Source of the DNA: Ashinkailepas kermadecensis | Lineage: Eukaryota > Arthropoda > Thecostraca > Neolepadidae | DNA: 64,000 bases | Assembly: GCA_034440615.1 (NCBI GenBank) | Contig: JAOTOM010005137.1 | Span: 350,001-414,000 of the forward strand | Reading direction: 5' to 3' | Part shown: positions 1-11,740 of the stretch, piece after piece | Layout of the letters: every line of letters starts with the position of its first letter | How positions within the stretch are numbered: position 1 is the first letter of the stretch | Program-made: the position numbers and the translations under genes | Notes under the pieces: model-generated | What the model saw: only the letters and a program-made list of their open reading frames with translations | Database searches by the model: none | Told to the model about the DNA's origin: nothing

Positions 1-540
1 ACACTCAGTCGGGTGGAGTTGCACTCGGTTATCGTCACAACACGGTGGCATATCCGCCCAAAGTATGCAGAGTTCGAGAAATTGCGGCATATTGTCCGCA
101 TTTGTTTATATGTATGTACACAGCGGAATAGTCCTGTACATGCTTATGATGTGGAAGATTCAAGCAACCCCTCTTCAGGTTGACACTGGTGTCGTGTCGC
201 CCCTTTCGGACGTGTATTATCTCCTACTTCTCCCTGTCCTTCCCCGTGAGGTGAGATCCTAGCGGTAAATATTATGTTGCTTGCTGGTGATGTGTCCGCA
301 GTGGCGGATTATTTTCGGTGGATTGAAGCATGAACATGCTTCAATCCACAGAAAACCAACCGGAAAAGGGAGCACTCCCTTTTACATGTCGAACATTGAC
401 TGGTTGTGTAAGACTCCGGCTCACTTTGTCTGCACGGAACAGTGGCTAGGCGTGGTCAGGTATCCATGGTAACCAGGTGGGGTATCACGGTCGTGACGGA
501 TCCTGACCGTCCCCAGCCGCCGATTGAAGCTTCAAACGCC
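1..540. other. No recognised feature
   Basis: Mixed-composition sequence with only short open frames. A short inverted repeat (gaagcatgaa / atgcttcaat) lies at 323-343. No homology to a known family was recognised. Confidence 0.5.
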
Positions 541-690
541 TGAGTCAGGCCGGGTCAAAGCCCCAGGCCGTTGAGCCAGGTCGGGATTCATCCCCAGGCT
601 GCCGAGCCGGGACAGGTCAGAGCCTCAGCCGCTGAGCCAGGTCGGGATACAGCTCCAGGCTGCTGAGCCGGGCCGGAAGGACATCTGACA
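541..690. repeat. Degenerate ~31-bp tandem repeat
   Basis: Units built on 'gagccaggtcggga' and 'ccccaggctgccgagccggg' recur about every 31 bp, often paired as a 61-bp dimer. There are about five diverged units. The array directly abuts the 65-bp minisatellite downstream. Confidence 0.7.
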
Positions 691-719
691 CCGGAGCGGA
701 ATGCCATCTCCGGTAGCGT

Positions 720-1190
720 GACACACACGTGACGACCGCGGCGCGCCGTGGCAGCACAGTGGCGTGCACGGCCACACCAGACGCCCAACACACGTGACGA
801 CCGCGGCGCGCCGTGGCAGCACAGTGGCGTGCACGGCCACACCAGACGCCCAACACACGTGACGACCGCGGCGCGCCGTGGCAGCACAGTGGCGTGCACG
901 GCCACACCAGACGCCCAACACACGTGACGACCGCGGCGCGCCGTGGCAGCACAGTGGCGTGCACGGCCACACCAGACGCCCAACACACGTGACGACCGTG
1001 GCGCGCCGTGGCAGCACAGTGACGTGCACGGCCACACCAGACGCCCAACACACGTGACGACCGTGGCGCGCCGTGGCAGCACAGTGGCGTGCACGGCCAC
1101 ACCAGACGCCCAACACACGTGACGACCGTGGCGCGCCGTGGCAGCACAGTGGCGTGCACGGCCACACCAGACGCCCAACACACGTGAGCC
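720..1190. repeat. 65-bp minisatellite, about 7 copies
   Basis: The landmark 'cacgtgacgacc' recurs at 726, 791, 856, 921, 986, 1051 and 1116, an exact 65-bp period. Units are nearly identical; the main variants are gaccgcgg/gaccgtgg and one tggcgtg/tgacgtg change. Because 65 is not a multiple of three and the unit lacks stops on the minus strand, open frames of about 200 codons appear in all three minus frames. These are artefacts and not genes. The high identity suggests recent amplification. Confidence 0.95.
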
Positions 1191-2159
1191 CCGTCCATAG
1201 GCTCCAAGCATTCCGCTCCAAGGTGTTATTCCGGTCCAAGGTGTTATTTTGGGGGCGGAAAGGATACTCCAGAATCAAGGCTCGTCAGATGTGTTTCGGT
1301 TTGGTTGGGGGATCCAGTGTGATTGACTGAGCATCCCGCGTGAAGCAGACTTCTCTGCGATATCGGAGCATGTGTCTGGTCGCGTCGGTGGCCGGCAGAC
1401 AGCTCGTTGCTGGCGTCCCGAAGCGTGCCTGGTCTGCGAGCGTGACGTCGGTGTGACGCCCACCCGCGGACACGGCCCTGTATCGGCGGCTATGTATAGA
1501 CACTGCGTCGTCAGCGGCAGACTGAGGCCGGCGACACGTGAACGTCGCCGGATGGCTGGAAATTGGAGGTTATGTATTAACTGTGCTGACTAAGGGAAAC
1601 TATGCCCTCGACTGACGCAAATCATCAAGTTATACACCAATCAAATAATTTATATTGCATGGTATTGCTTAGTCATTACTATAGCCAGAGCCTGATAATG
1701 GCTTATTGGAACTTCGGTAGCCTTGTCATTTAGCCGGCATGGATATTAAAGTGCACGAGATTCAAGTAGATTTTGAGCGTCTAACTACGCTTAGGGTGAT
1801 CTACAAATTAGAAGAACAACAGTAACACCATTTGTGTGTTTTCGCGAAAGGGAATAATTTACCTGGTTGATGCATTAGATCGAATTAAAATACCAGAACT
1901 GCATGTAATTTACGTGATTCAGATAGAGTTGGTCCTCACAGCTGCATCAGGCGGTGCTTGCAGAATCTCGGTGCCCGCAGTTGCTGTGACACTTATAAGT
2001 CGGGGTGTGCGGTGCGTCTCGTTCCCCGTTATACCAATGCTTAATCTCGTGCATCAGGTCACGAACAACGTAGGATGGGGGGGGGGGCGTGCACATGCCC
2101 GGACACCGGACAGCGTCGGCCGGAGGTCATCTGGCTGTGCGTCCAGACAGCGTCATCTT
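1191..2159. other. No recognised gene; short 22-bp duplication at its start
   Basis: A 22-bp unit around 'ccaaggtgttatt' is duplicated at about 1214-1252. The remainder is unremarkable, with a short G run at 2078-2087. No exon could be supported. Confidence 0.45.
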
Positions 2160-2440
2160 GGAGGTGTTGCCGTGTTGCTGGCGGTGGTAGTGTTGCCATG
2201 CTGCTAGTAATGGCATTGTTGCCGTGCTGGTAGCGGTGGTAGTGTTGCCGTGCTGCTGGCGGTGGTAGTGTTGCTGTACTGTTGGTGACGGTAGCGTTGC
2301 CGTGCTGCTGGCAGTGGTACTGTCGCTGTGCTGCTGGTGGAAGTGGGTAGCGTTGCGGTACAGCCGGGGGTGGGTCAGGAGCATGTTGCCGTGCAACACG
2401 CTCTCGACTGCCCGGTTGTACCACCACCGAGTAGCTCCCC
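2160..2440. repeat. Degenerate ~30-33-bp minisatellite
   Basis: Repeated 'gtgttgccgtgctgctggcg' blocks with many substitutions. The 'gttgccgtgctgct' core is shared with the 62-bp array at 2830-4140, so this looks like an older relative of that array. Confidence 0.8.
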
Positions 2441-2829
2441 ACTATACCCGGAGGTGGTAGTGTCTATAGCTTAGCTTATTTGCATATCATCGCCGGGAAT
2501 TGGAGGCCAATGATAGATGAAGTGATCGACGTAAAATCACAAAAATGCGCACAATAAATACATCACAAGTTTTCATCACACAAATACAACCCTCAAGTAC
2601 ACATCTCCTAGCTAACGCCCTAGCACCAAGCTTAATATAAGCATGTAATGCACAATACACATGATTGCAAACTCTAAATACCCAAAATTCCTGCTTTGTG
2701 TGGACGGAGACCACTACTCGCTTTTTAAACTCCGACGCACTGATCCCGAATATCATTATCCCGAGTGTTGTCAAGAAAGCACAGTCCTGGAATTCTAGAA
2801 AAGAGGTAATTTCTGCATTGACCACTGTG
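2441..2829. other. Unique spacer between two related arrays
   Basis: About 390 bp of AT-richer unique sequence. The long minus-strand open frame that crosses it is a run-on from the array. No splice-bounded exon was recognised. Confidence 0.4.
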
Positions 2830-4140
2830 TTGACACGAACGTTGTCGTGCTGCTGGGGAGGTGGGTAGTATTGCGGTACAGCCGGACGCTGGCCGGGGGT
2901 GTGTTGCCGTGCTGCTGACGGGGTGGGGAGTATTGCAGTACAGCCGGACGCGGGCCGGGGGTGTGTTGCCGTGCTGCTGAGGGGGTGGGGAGTATTGCAG
3001 TACAGCCGGACGCGGGCCGGAGGTGTGTTGCCGTGCTGCTGGTGAGGTGGGTAGTATTGCGGTACAGCCGGACGCGGGCCGGGGGTGTGTTGCCGTGCTG
3101 CTGAGGGGGTGGGGAGTATTGCAGTACAGCCGGACGCGGGCCGGGGGTGTGTTGCCGTGCTGCTGAGGGGTGGGTAGTATTGCGGTACAGCCGGACGCGG
3201 GCCGGGGGTGTGTTGTCGTGCTGCTGGGGAGGTGGGTAGTATTGCAGTACAGCCGGACGCGGGCCGGGGGTGTGTTGCCGTGCTGCTGAGGGGGTGGGTA
3301 GTATTGCAGTACAGCCGGACGCTGGCCGGGGTGTGTTGCCGTGCTGCTGGGGGGTGGGTAGTATTGCGGTACAGCCGGACGCGGGCCGGGGGTGTGTTGC
3401 CGTGCTGCTGAGGGGGTGGGGAGTATTGCAGTACAGCCGGACGCGGGCCGGGGGTGTGTTGCCGTGCTGCTGAGGGGGTGGGGAGTATTGCAGTACAGCC
3501 GGACGCGGGCCGGGGGGTGTGTTGTCGTGCTGCTGGGGAGGTGGGTAGTATTGCAGTACAGCCGGACGCGGGCCGGGGGTGTGTTGCCGTGCTGCTGAGG
3601 GGGTGGGAGTATTGCAGTACAGCCGGACGCGGGCCGGGGGTGTGTTGCCGTGCTGCTGAGGGGTGGGGAGTATGCGTACAGCCGGACGCTGGCCGGGGTG
3701 TGTTGTCGTGCTGCTGGGGAGGTGGGTAGTATTGCGGTACAGCCGGACGCTGGCCGGGGGTGTGTTGCCGTGCTGCTGAGGGGGTGGGGAGTATTGCAGT
3801 ACAGCCGGACGCTGGCCGGGGGTGTGTTGCCGTGCTGCTGAGGGGTGGGGAGTATTGCGGTACAGCCGGACGCTGGCCGGGGTGTGTTGCCGTGCTGCTG
3901 AGGGGGTGGGGAGTATTGCAGTACAGCCGGACGCTGGCCGGGGTGTGTTGCCGTGCTGCTGAGGGGGTGGGGAGTATTGCGGTACAGCCGGACGCTGGCC
4001 GGGGTGTGTTGCCGTGCTGCTGAGGGGGTGGGTAGTATTGCAGTACAGCCGGACGCTGGCCGGGGTGTGTTGCCGTGCTGCTGAGGGGGTGGGGAGTATT
4101 GCGGTACAGCCGGACGCTGGCCGGGGTGTGTTGCCGTACC
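2830..4140. repeat. 62-bp minisatellite, about 21 copies
   Basis: The unit contains 'gtacagccggacgcgggccg', then 'gtgtgttgccgtgctgctga' and 'gggggtggggagtattgc'. Copies vary by single G insertions or deletions (59-63 bp) and by two internal variants, cgcgggcc and cgctggcc. The cgctggcc type clusters at the downstream end (about 3740-4130). Minus-strand open frames of 486-566 codons are repeat artefacts. Consecutive G runs (GGGGG, GGGGG, GGGG) in each unit could support G-quadruplexes on the plus strand. Confidence 0.95.
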
Positions 4141-4809
4141 GCCCGGGCGCCGCACGAGATGTTTGATGTGGGCCGTCCACGTGGCATGGTCTGTTACGAC
4201 GGCCGCCGCCAGACGCGTCCGCCCAACCGGCTCGATCAATGAACTGACGAATCAAATTTCAGGTAGCAGCTGCTCAGTCCGACCGGCTCGAATCTGATCA
4301 AACCGGGCCGCGCATGTCCATGACAAGTCCATGATATCTCAGTGCACTGCGCAATGTCCATGCTCGTCTATTGTGCATGCGTCCTGTCAGCAGCGAACTG
4401 CCTTGATGTATTCGACATAGCGTTCGGTGCGTCTGTGCATGGGTGGTGGCACGGCTGGGGACGCGGCACGCGACTCTCCAAACTTTGTGAAATTTAGTAT
4501 TGCAGTGGCAAATTTGAATATGATGTGAATTCTACATTATTTTTAAGTATTATTATATGAAATTATTATACATGACACGTCAAAGCCGTTGCGTTGAAAA
4601 ATATACCAGAAAAACCTGATGTCCCCCTATCCAAAATCCGTGGCGAAGCCCATGCATCTTTGTTGCTCAACACACAAGTCTCTTGCATGCTAAACCAACA
4701 CGTGAGAGTCGTGAACGTCACTGGTGAACGTTACAGTCGTTTGGCAGGTCCACACGACTTGGCTAGTTCTGGTGGCGCAGACAGGGCCAGCCGACGAGGG
4801 GTGGTGGCC
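4141..4809. other. No recognised feature
   Basis: Unique sequence with several 'tccatg' and 'gtccatga' motifs near 4313-4365. No exon, RNA gene or transposon end was recognised. Confidence 0.4.
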
Positions 4810-4990
4810 GGAGATGGCGGAGGATACTGCGACATGTGAGGGGTGGGGGGGGGGGGGGGGGGGGTAGGCTCGGGTCAGCCGACGTGGAGAGGTGGTCAGT
4901 GGTCAAAGATGGCGGTGAGTATCGCAGCATGTGGGGGAGTAGGCTCGGGTCAGCCGGGGGGAGGTGAGCAGTGGTCGGTGGTCACAGACC
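4810..4990. repeat. Two-copy degenerate repeat with a long G tract
   Basis: 'agatggcgg..gcagcatgtg' followed by 'gtaggctcgggtcagccg' and 'gtggtcagtggtca' occurs twice (about 4812-4905 and 4907-4985). The first copy carries a G tract of about 20 at 4842-4864. Confidence 0.65.
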
Positions 4991-6369
4991 CGGAGCACAG
5001 GGACATCGCCGCATATAGAAATTACGCGACGTGTCATTTTGTATTCGCTAAGGAGGTCATTGCCCACCTCAGTCAATGGTGGCATTGGAAAGCGCTCGAT
5101 GAGTAGGGCCAGACCCCTCCCCTCCCCCCCCCTAAACAAAAAAAATCACTTAAAAGTGATGTTACTAGGGTTTGAGATCACGACTGACGTCATGTTTTTG
5201 GCTCTGGGAGTTCATTTTGGGAATTTTTTGACAAAATGTATTTGGAATCAGAAAATGAAGGCGAAATCGACCATGATCACGAAATGCTTTCCCACAGAAA
5301 CATAAAAACAGTTGTTGAAATTTGTAAACTTCCGAATTTTATATTTTTGACGTTTTCCCTAATGGGTAGATCGCAGAGAGAAACGTTGCTTTAAGTTAAC
5401 TTAGCCGGTGTTAACTAGTGCTTACTTTTGCCAAAATCTTCAATTTTGACCCTAATGGGCAAATGTCATGAAATTAACCAAATGTCATGAAAAAAAAATA
5501 TATATTCTGGTGCGATTTGTTGGGTCCATAACGATAAGTAAACGCTGAAAGTTTCATTCAAGTATCTTTACCCGTTAAAGCATGACGAGTGGCTGAACTT
5601 GTTTGGAGGTGACCTCACTTGACCTTGACTAACTCCGTGACCGTGGATGATCTGATCTCAAAATCTTCACACATGTCAAATGGATGTCAGAAAAGGTATG
5701 CGAAGCTTCGGCGCGCTGCCACGCGCCGTTTTTCACTATTCGCATAAAAACTTAGAGGGGGGGGGGCGTGGACAAAACACCTCCGGGACGGCGCGGATTG
5801 GACCAATTGACGTATATTAGAATCAAATGGTTTTCGAGGAAGCTTTGTCCAACAAAAAGGCAATTTCACCCAATAATTTCACAACTTGGCATTCATGCAA
5901 CTACGCCAAATCCACGGGCTGCCGTGGTCGGGATCTGACCATCAGAAGACAGTCCTTCGGGAATGAACCATCAATCCCGCAACACACGCTGTCGACACCC
6001 ACCCTCCGTTCGCCCTCCGCGCGCACTTCTGTATCGATGATCATAAATGTAACATGACGTTTAAAAACCACTCAAGTCCTTCGTCAGTTTGAGCTCGGCA
6101 CCACCGAGTCGTACCTCTAGTTCATATTGATCAGCTGAACGTACCTGAAAATATCTGCCAGAGTGGATTCGCTCGAATCGGAATGCTGGGAGGTGCTCGA
6201 GCCAGCTGTGGCCGACAAGGTAGGTAGGTGAATTGCCAGTCGCGAGTCCCGGCCGACGATGATGAGCTCTAGACGCCCCGGTGACGTGCAAAATCAAGCA
6301 GGTACTATTGAGATTATCCAACTTGAGCTGTGCTAAAAATGTAGCTTTACTGGGCAAGGCGCCCACAGA
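4991..6369. other. Unassigned stretch, possibly a decayed DNA transposon
   Basis: A C-run followed by 'taaacaaaaaaaa' near 5120-5145 and a '(a)5cttagaggggggggg' end near 5745-5768 are loosely inverted. The sequence between contains repeated 'aatgggcaaatgtcatgaaa' and 'tgacctcacttgaccttgac' motifs of the kind seen in non-autonomous elements. The match of the ends is poor and no target duplication was found. No coding exon was recognised to 6369. Confidence 0.3.
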
Positions 6370-6937
6370 CAAGCCCAGTTACCCACTAAGCCATTAAGTC
6401 ATAAAGTGTTAAGGGCTTAATAAGAGCCACAGGGGCCCATCTGGGTTAAGCCTATCTAGAAAAGATACTAGAAATGTACATACGCTCACCCCAATCAATC
6501 CCTTATCTCAAGTTCCTAGGGAGCTTTATATATCCCAACCTATCCAGCGCCATTAACTTGCTATTGCATAACACACTCAACAATTACGAACTCCTCCAAT
6601 CATACCCATTGTGCTACCATAGCCAATCTCATCAGTATCACATCCCGAAGGAAGGTGCTGAATCCACTGCTAGGTACACCCTATATAAAGTTCTAAAGCG
6701 CTTAGACTTAATAAGAGACCCAAGGGTCCATCCAGTTAAGTCTGTAAATGGAAGATACCATAAGCCTGGTAAAAATACCCACCCCAACCATCCCACATCC
6801 TGAAGAAACCAGTCTACCAATATCCCACACACCTATCAATGCCTATCTACCCTAGCTATCCAGCCCTATTCCCCTGATCCCTCTTAACACATGTGGATTG
6901 AATGCCTTATCACAAATTTTCAAACTGCATCCATGCC
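6370..6937 (-). mobile_element. 3'UTR/tail of a CR1-like LINE (minus strand)
   Basis: Read on the minus strand, this follows the LINE coding remnant at 7939-8285, interrupted by the nested MITE. It carries two copies of an ~80-bp block: a 'tatctt' core, 'aggcttaaccc', 'tggaccc' and 'cttattaag' (about 6686-6765 and 6390-6475). The same block lies downstream of the independent LINE fragment at 45846-46110 in the same relative orientation. This supports one LINE family with a recognisable 3'UTR. Confidence 0.65.
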
Positions 6938-6941
6938 TTAA

Positions 6942-7871
6942 CACGCGCCCTGGAGGGCCTCTGAAAATTACGCGCACTGGAGGGGGGGCGGATTCCGCCC
7001 CCCCCCCCTAAGATCTCGGCTCCTATTAAAGCTGGAGGAACGAAATTCGTAGGGTGGATGGGTACGGTAGTGAACTCTATTGTGCGCAAATTTCATGACC
7101 TTAGGTCAATATCTTCAAGGTCAAATGACGCCACATTTGCAAAATTTTCTTGTTTTGCGCGGCTTGGCTTGTCATTGTTATGGATCGCTGTGATTGTGTT
7201 TAAATGCTCCAAAATGGGCATCAATGATGTTTTGGACATTACTAATGATGTAATGCAGATGCTAGACCCAACATTTGACCTGAGGTCACCTATATAGCAA
7301 CACTTTATCAGGTCAGTTACCTGTTCCAGTTACCGGAACCGGGCCACCCGCCCCACTGCTCCGTCGGGCAGCTCGGCGCAATCGGCTTCGTGAAGAAAGG
7401 AGTGAAGTACATGAATAAAGTATGGAAACGCAATGATAAACAGTACAAATGACAAACAGTAGTGCATTTATGACAACATTCTAGTTGATCAAGTTTGGTT
7501 CCAATAACCTGTCATGAACTTCACCTGACTTGACCTCGGTGACCTAACATGACCTTGAAGCTATATAGCATATCAATATACATCAAACAAGTCGCTAGTG
7601 TTGCCAGGAACACTTCCCTTTTGCAAATATACGAGAAGCGCATCAGCGCCGATTTTTGTGGTCTGGCGCTAGGAATTTTGTTTTGACCTTAACGGCCCCT
7701 AACTTGAAAACAAAATCGGCCGATTTCGATTTTTCTTGCTTTAAACGACGCGCCGGTCATTTCTAAGCAGGTACGCAGAAAATCGGGTATATCGACCGAT
7801 AAAATCTGCAGTTATATACGAAAAACCGGAGGGGTGGGCGGATTTCGCCCCCCCCCCCTCCAGTGCGCGTG
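6942..7871. mobile_element. TTAA-flanked MITE (piggyBac-like), nested in a LINE 3'UTR
   Basis: The left end reads CACGCGCCCTGGAGG (6942-6956). The right end is its inverted complement CCTCCAGTGCGCGTG (7857-7871), matching 14 of 15. Both ends are immediately flanked by TTAA (6938-6941 and 7872-7875), the target-site signature of piggyBac elements. A second GCGCACTGG end-like motif lies 27 bp inside the left end, and both ends lead into 'gcggatt(c/t)cgcccc'. No transposase is visible; the 79-codon frame at 7058-7297 is not a recognised protein. Removing it restores continuity of the minus-strand LINE 3' region. The superfamily call rests only on the TTAA and short inverted ends. Confidence 0.7.
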
Positions 7872-8290
7872 TTAAAGGGGTCTGTGCCGTGCACACTTCC
7901 TTGACATAAATCTTACCCCTTCCATCACAAATTAGAACTCAAAAAAAGATTTTCCTGTCTAAAAAATTGTCCACCCTACTTTTAAATACATTCAATGAGG
8001 AACTCCCCACAACATCAGCAGGCAGCCCATTTCACTTATCAACAACCCTTTGACTGAATGCCTGTTGTCGCTTAACTGTCCTACACCTCAACTTGTCTAA
8101 CCTGAATTGATGACCCCTATGTGATAGTATAAACTGAAGAGCGCCATTCAAATTGACCTGATCTAGTCCTTTAACAATTTTGTACATTTCAATCATGTCC
8201 CCCCCTTAATCTCCTATACTTGAGTGAGTGCATATCTAATGCCACAAGCCTTTCTCCATGTTCTAAGTTACCTATACTCACTGCATGTAT
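7872..8290 (-). pseudogene. LINE (CR1/L2-like) ORF2 C-terminal fragment
   Basis: The minus-strand translation from about 8285 gives the typical C-terminal tail of CR1/jockey-type ORF2 proteins: 'GERLVALDMHSLKYRRLRGD', then 'MIEMYKIVKGLD', and later 'QAFSQRVVDK*NGLPADVV' and 'SSLNVFKSRVDNFLDR', ending at TGA 7939-7941. The conserved Trp before NGLP is replaced by a TGA stop (TGG to TGA), so the copy is dead. No reverse transcriptase core is present, so it is 5'-truncated. Its 3'UTR continues at lower coordinates beyond a nested MITE. Confidence 0.88.
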
Positions 8291-8549
8291 TCCGTGGAAT
8301 GGATGTAATCAGAGACATGATCACTGATCGATCGTGACTATGTCGCTTCGATGACATTTGATGTTCCGAAATATCGCCAGGCCGGCGACACGTGCGTCGG
8401 TCTGCACTCAGTCCCACGGTCCGAGTACCGGCGGCGCTGTGTGACACCGCAAAACCGTGTGAAGAGCCAGTGACGCTGCGCCGGTGTATCCGGTGGCTGC
8501 GGTCCCGCCGCCGACCGCAGCCTTGTGTATCAAGCCGGAAGACTCGTCC

Positions 8550-9140
8550 GCCGCTGTCCGACCGTCGGCCGTGGACGGCGAGTCCACCACCGTCGGCTGT
8601 GGACGGCGCGTCCGCCACCGTCCCACCATCGGCCGTGGACGGCGCGTCCGCCACCGTCCCGCCATCGGCCGTGGACGGCGCGTCCACCACCGTCCCGACA
8701 TCGGTCGTGGACGGCGCGTCCGCCACCGTCCCGACATCGGCCGTGGACGGCGCGTCCGCCACCGTCCCGCCATTGGTCGTGGACGGCGAGTCCACCACCG
8801 TCGGCTGTGGACGGCGCGTCCGCCACCGTCCCACCATCGGCCGTGGACGGCGCGTCCGCCACCGTCCCGCCATCGGCCGTGGACGGCGCGTTCACCACCG
8901 TCCCGACATCGGTCGTGGACGGCGCGTCCGCCACCGTCCCGACATCGGCCGTGGACGGCGCGTCCGCCACCGTCCCGCCATTGGTCGTGGACGGCGAGTC
9001 TACCACCGTCGGCTGTGGACGGCGCGTCCGCCACCGTCCCACCATCGGCTGTGGACGGCACGTCCGCCATCGTCCCACCATCGGCTGTGGACGGCGCGTC
9101 CGCCATCGTCCTATCATCGGCCGTGGACGGCGTGATGGAG
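8550..9140. repeat. 36/28-bp minisatellite with 208-bp higher-order period
   Basis: The basic unit is 36 bp, 'catcggccgtggacggcgcg' followed by 'tccgccaccgtcccgc'. After every five such units a 28-bp variant beginning 'agtccaccaccgtcggctg' is inserted. That variant begins at 8581, 8789 and 8997, exactly 208 bp apart (5 x 36 + 28). Copies of the 208-bp block are almost identical. The variant shifts the frame, which produces several overlapping open frames on both strands; none is a gene. Confidence 0.95.
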
Positions 9141-9650
9141 GCTGTCACCCTGGGTCGCTTACAACCGCATTGTGCAATTAAAAATAGTCCGAGTGCGAGC
9201 AACTGTTGGTAACATTCCTGGACACTTTTCCTTGTTCAAGGCTTCTGAAGTTTTTCGGCGAGAGGGCTTTTGTTTTTTTCTTTTAAGAAGCTTGTGTATC
9301 GCAGATTTTAAGGGTCGCCACTGTTATGAGCGAGATTGAGTGCGCTTCTCTTGATGATGGACAAAACACCTAATACATAGGAGACTCGGAGGGCCGGCAA
9401 GCTAGACCACAGGTGAAAACGCAGCATTAACCCAACTATTCCTGCAAGAGCAGGTATGCAAAGCACCGTCGATCGGTTTGAAGGCGTCACGTGCCCTCGT
9501 GTTGTTATCTTCACCGGTCCTGCAGGCGGTCAACATTGCATCATGCTGTGCGACATCGGGCATAGCGGTGTCGGTTTCCATGAGTTGGCGCACACGTGGC
9601 CTGGGGTAAGGCGAGGGGATGCCGGCCGGGCCGTTGGAGGGGTTTGTTGG
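9141..9650. other. No recognised feature
   Basis: Unique sequence without a recognisable exon or repeat. Confidence 0.4.
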
Positions 9651-9745
9651 GAGGGGGGGGGGGGGGCAGTGGCGTCGCCACGAAATTCTTCTAGGGGGGG
9701 CAATGTTCATAGGGGGCCTCCTGTTCCCCAAAAGGGGGCCTCCAC
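9651..9745 (+). mobile_element. hAT-like element end with G tract
   Basis: A G tract is followed by CAGTGGCGTCGCCACG (9668-9683), then 'aaattcttctaggggggg' and two 'gggggcctcc' motifs. CAGTGGCG-type starts followed by G-rich sequence are typical of hAT terminal repeats. The 'gggggcctcc' motif is the core of the 21-bp array at 14.56-15.68 kb. A reversed GGCGTCGCCACC copy occurs at about 15861-15880. Whether the two form one element is uncertain. Confidence 0.45.
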
Positions 9746-11740
9746 TGTTTTTTTTAAATAAATATTATTAAACAGAATATGCATGGGTGAATACGAACCT
9801 AACAAAATAATCCATCACAAAAAAGAAGAAAAAAAACACATTCATTCAGGCACATCATACCTTTCTGTGTTGTCATATATCATCAACAATGACATCCTCT
9901 ATGGCAAGGTATACTTTTTTTAAAAAGTTATCTTTATGAATTATATGAACTAGATTCTGTCTTCAGTTTTCGTTTGATTTGTATAATTCCATAAAGTGAC
10001 GTCCAAGATATTTCTTTAGCACTGCTTTTTTCCTTGGCACCTGTTCTATTCTGGGAAATATTTGGCAAATTACACTGTTCCAGGAGGTCCTGTGTTAGGG
10101 TCTCCTATTGCTTTTTAATCTCTTAGCATGGTTCCCGAATGTGAACATGATTTCATATTGATGTCTTGTTTGTTCTTAGCATGGTGCATCATTTACGCAA
10201 AACGCAATAGCAAGAATAATTTTTTTTTCGCTGAGAACTAAGCCATACCAGGGTATAAATAATCAAATGTGGATAAATACGTCAGTGCCAAAACAAACCA
10301 ATATCTGTATGCTTTATCGACGAGAAGAATCTTCCCACTGGCCTCTAGATTGTAGCGAGCTGGTGGGGCTCGTGCTGAGCATATCTGAAAGATATCTCCC
10401 ATTGATCAACCCACTTCTATGTCCACCAAGTTTAACTGAATATAGCTAGGTTCATCACTACTGTTAGTAATTCCCACCAGCTTGATCTCATAAACAAGCT
10501 TAAACGATCATTTCTCAGTCCTCGGACGACAATTTCGCGAATGCGACAACGAGAAGTGAATTGAATTGGTTTTCTGATCGTCATCTTAGGAAATTTATTT
10601 CTTCTTTTTTCATAACATTTGGTGCTGGCTGCAAGGCACTTGGCACAGAAGCTAAGATAATAAATCCTCCGCGAATAAATTCACGGCAAGAACAAGCATT
10701 GAACAACAATGCATCAATGGCAATGCAACAATGTAACAATGATAACGCATAAATAATGCACACCTTCGAATTCCACGCCTTCACGCCCATGGATATCGCT
10801 GTGATGTACCGTTTTGTAAATTGTGTCGTTGAGAAGGTACTGAAGCTGGGAAGCTCTAATCATGCAGGCTGCAATCACAGAAGACAACTTTGTAGGAAGA
10901 AAATACGTTTTAAAACATCGTTCCTCCCTTTAATATGGGGCATCGGCGTTGTTTTGCATGTTTGTGTGGGGAAATTTTCCCCCGAAATGTTGACCTTGCT
11001 CCATGGGCGTAAGTTTTCCGATTTGGACCACTATTTTGTCAAAGGGGACCATTTTAAATACAATAATTAGTGATCGACTGGATTATCCTGTGGAGGGGCC
11101 TAATCTATCACCATCGTTTCTGATTCGTCTGATTTCAACCCTAGCTCCCCCACCCTGTTCGAATGTATTATGTTGATATCCCTTGACAAGTCACCTCGCA
11201 CTGCTGAAATTACACCTACGCAAATCACTTCAAAATATAAAATTTCCCAATTTTAGACATTCCGGTTCATAGTGCCCGGTCGCCACAACGTTCGGGTCGT
11301 CCAACGTTATTGCACGTGCACACCCATCTTGCGCATTCGGCGCATTCGCCACACTTCGTGCGATGCTACGGATTCTGCTGGGCCTCCTTCGCCTTGCTAA
11401 TTATTGCCACATGATAGACTTGTGCCATATGTGACGTGATAAAATGCTTCGTATGGTCGTTCGCTGCGAAAATTCCATGAATTAAATTCGATCCTTAGTT
11501 CCCTACTTCCCATATTTTATGGTAAAGAAGTGCGGATACCCGCTGAGCTTTGATTCACCTCATATCTTTGATTAAACATGCTTCCAGGTTGGCTACCGAA
11601 CCGAGGCCCAGCCTGAGTGTACTTCTTTGAACCCGTTCGTATTTCTTCGTCTACGGATGTGTCTTAGGGCTCCAATCCATTTTTGTTAGAGATCGAACGC
11701 ATTTTGGAAACTACTGCTCGTATTAGGGTTTGTTGCTTTT
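9746..11740. other. No recognised gene in about 2 kb
   Basis: AT-rich at 9750-10300, otherwise mixed. Frames up to about 104 codons (10756-11070) show no known domain, and no splice-bounded exon was identified. Confidence 0.4.

Noticed and set aside
2471..2500. An octamer-like ATTTGCAT promoter element
   Set aside because: A single 8-mer match in 64 kb with no gene beside it is expected by chance.
2487..4255. Open frames of 486-566 codons on the minus strand
   Set aside because: They are translations of the 62-bp minisatellite in three frames, with no splice or domain evidence.
5120..5770. A DNA transposon bounded by C-run and G-run ends
   Set aside because: The ends align poorly and there is no target duplication; homopolymer runs alone are not evidence.
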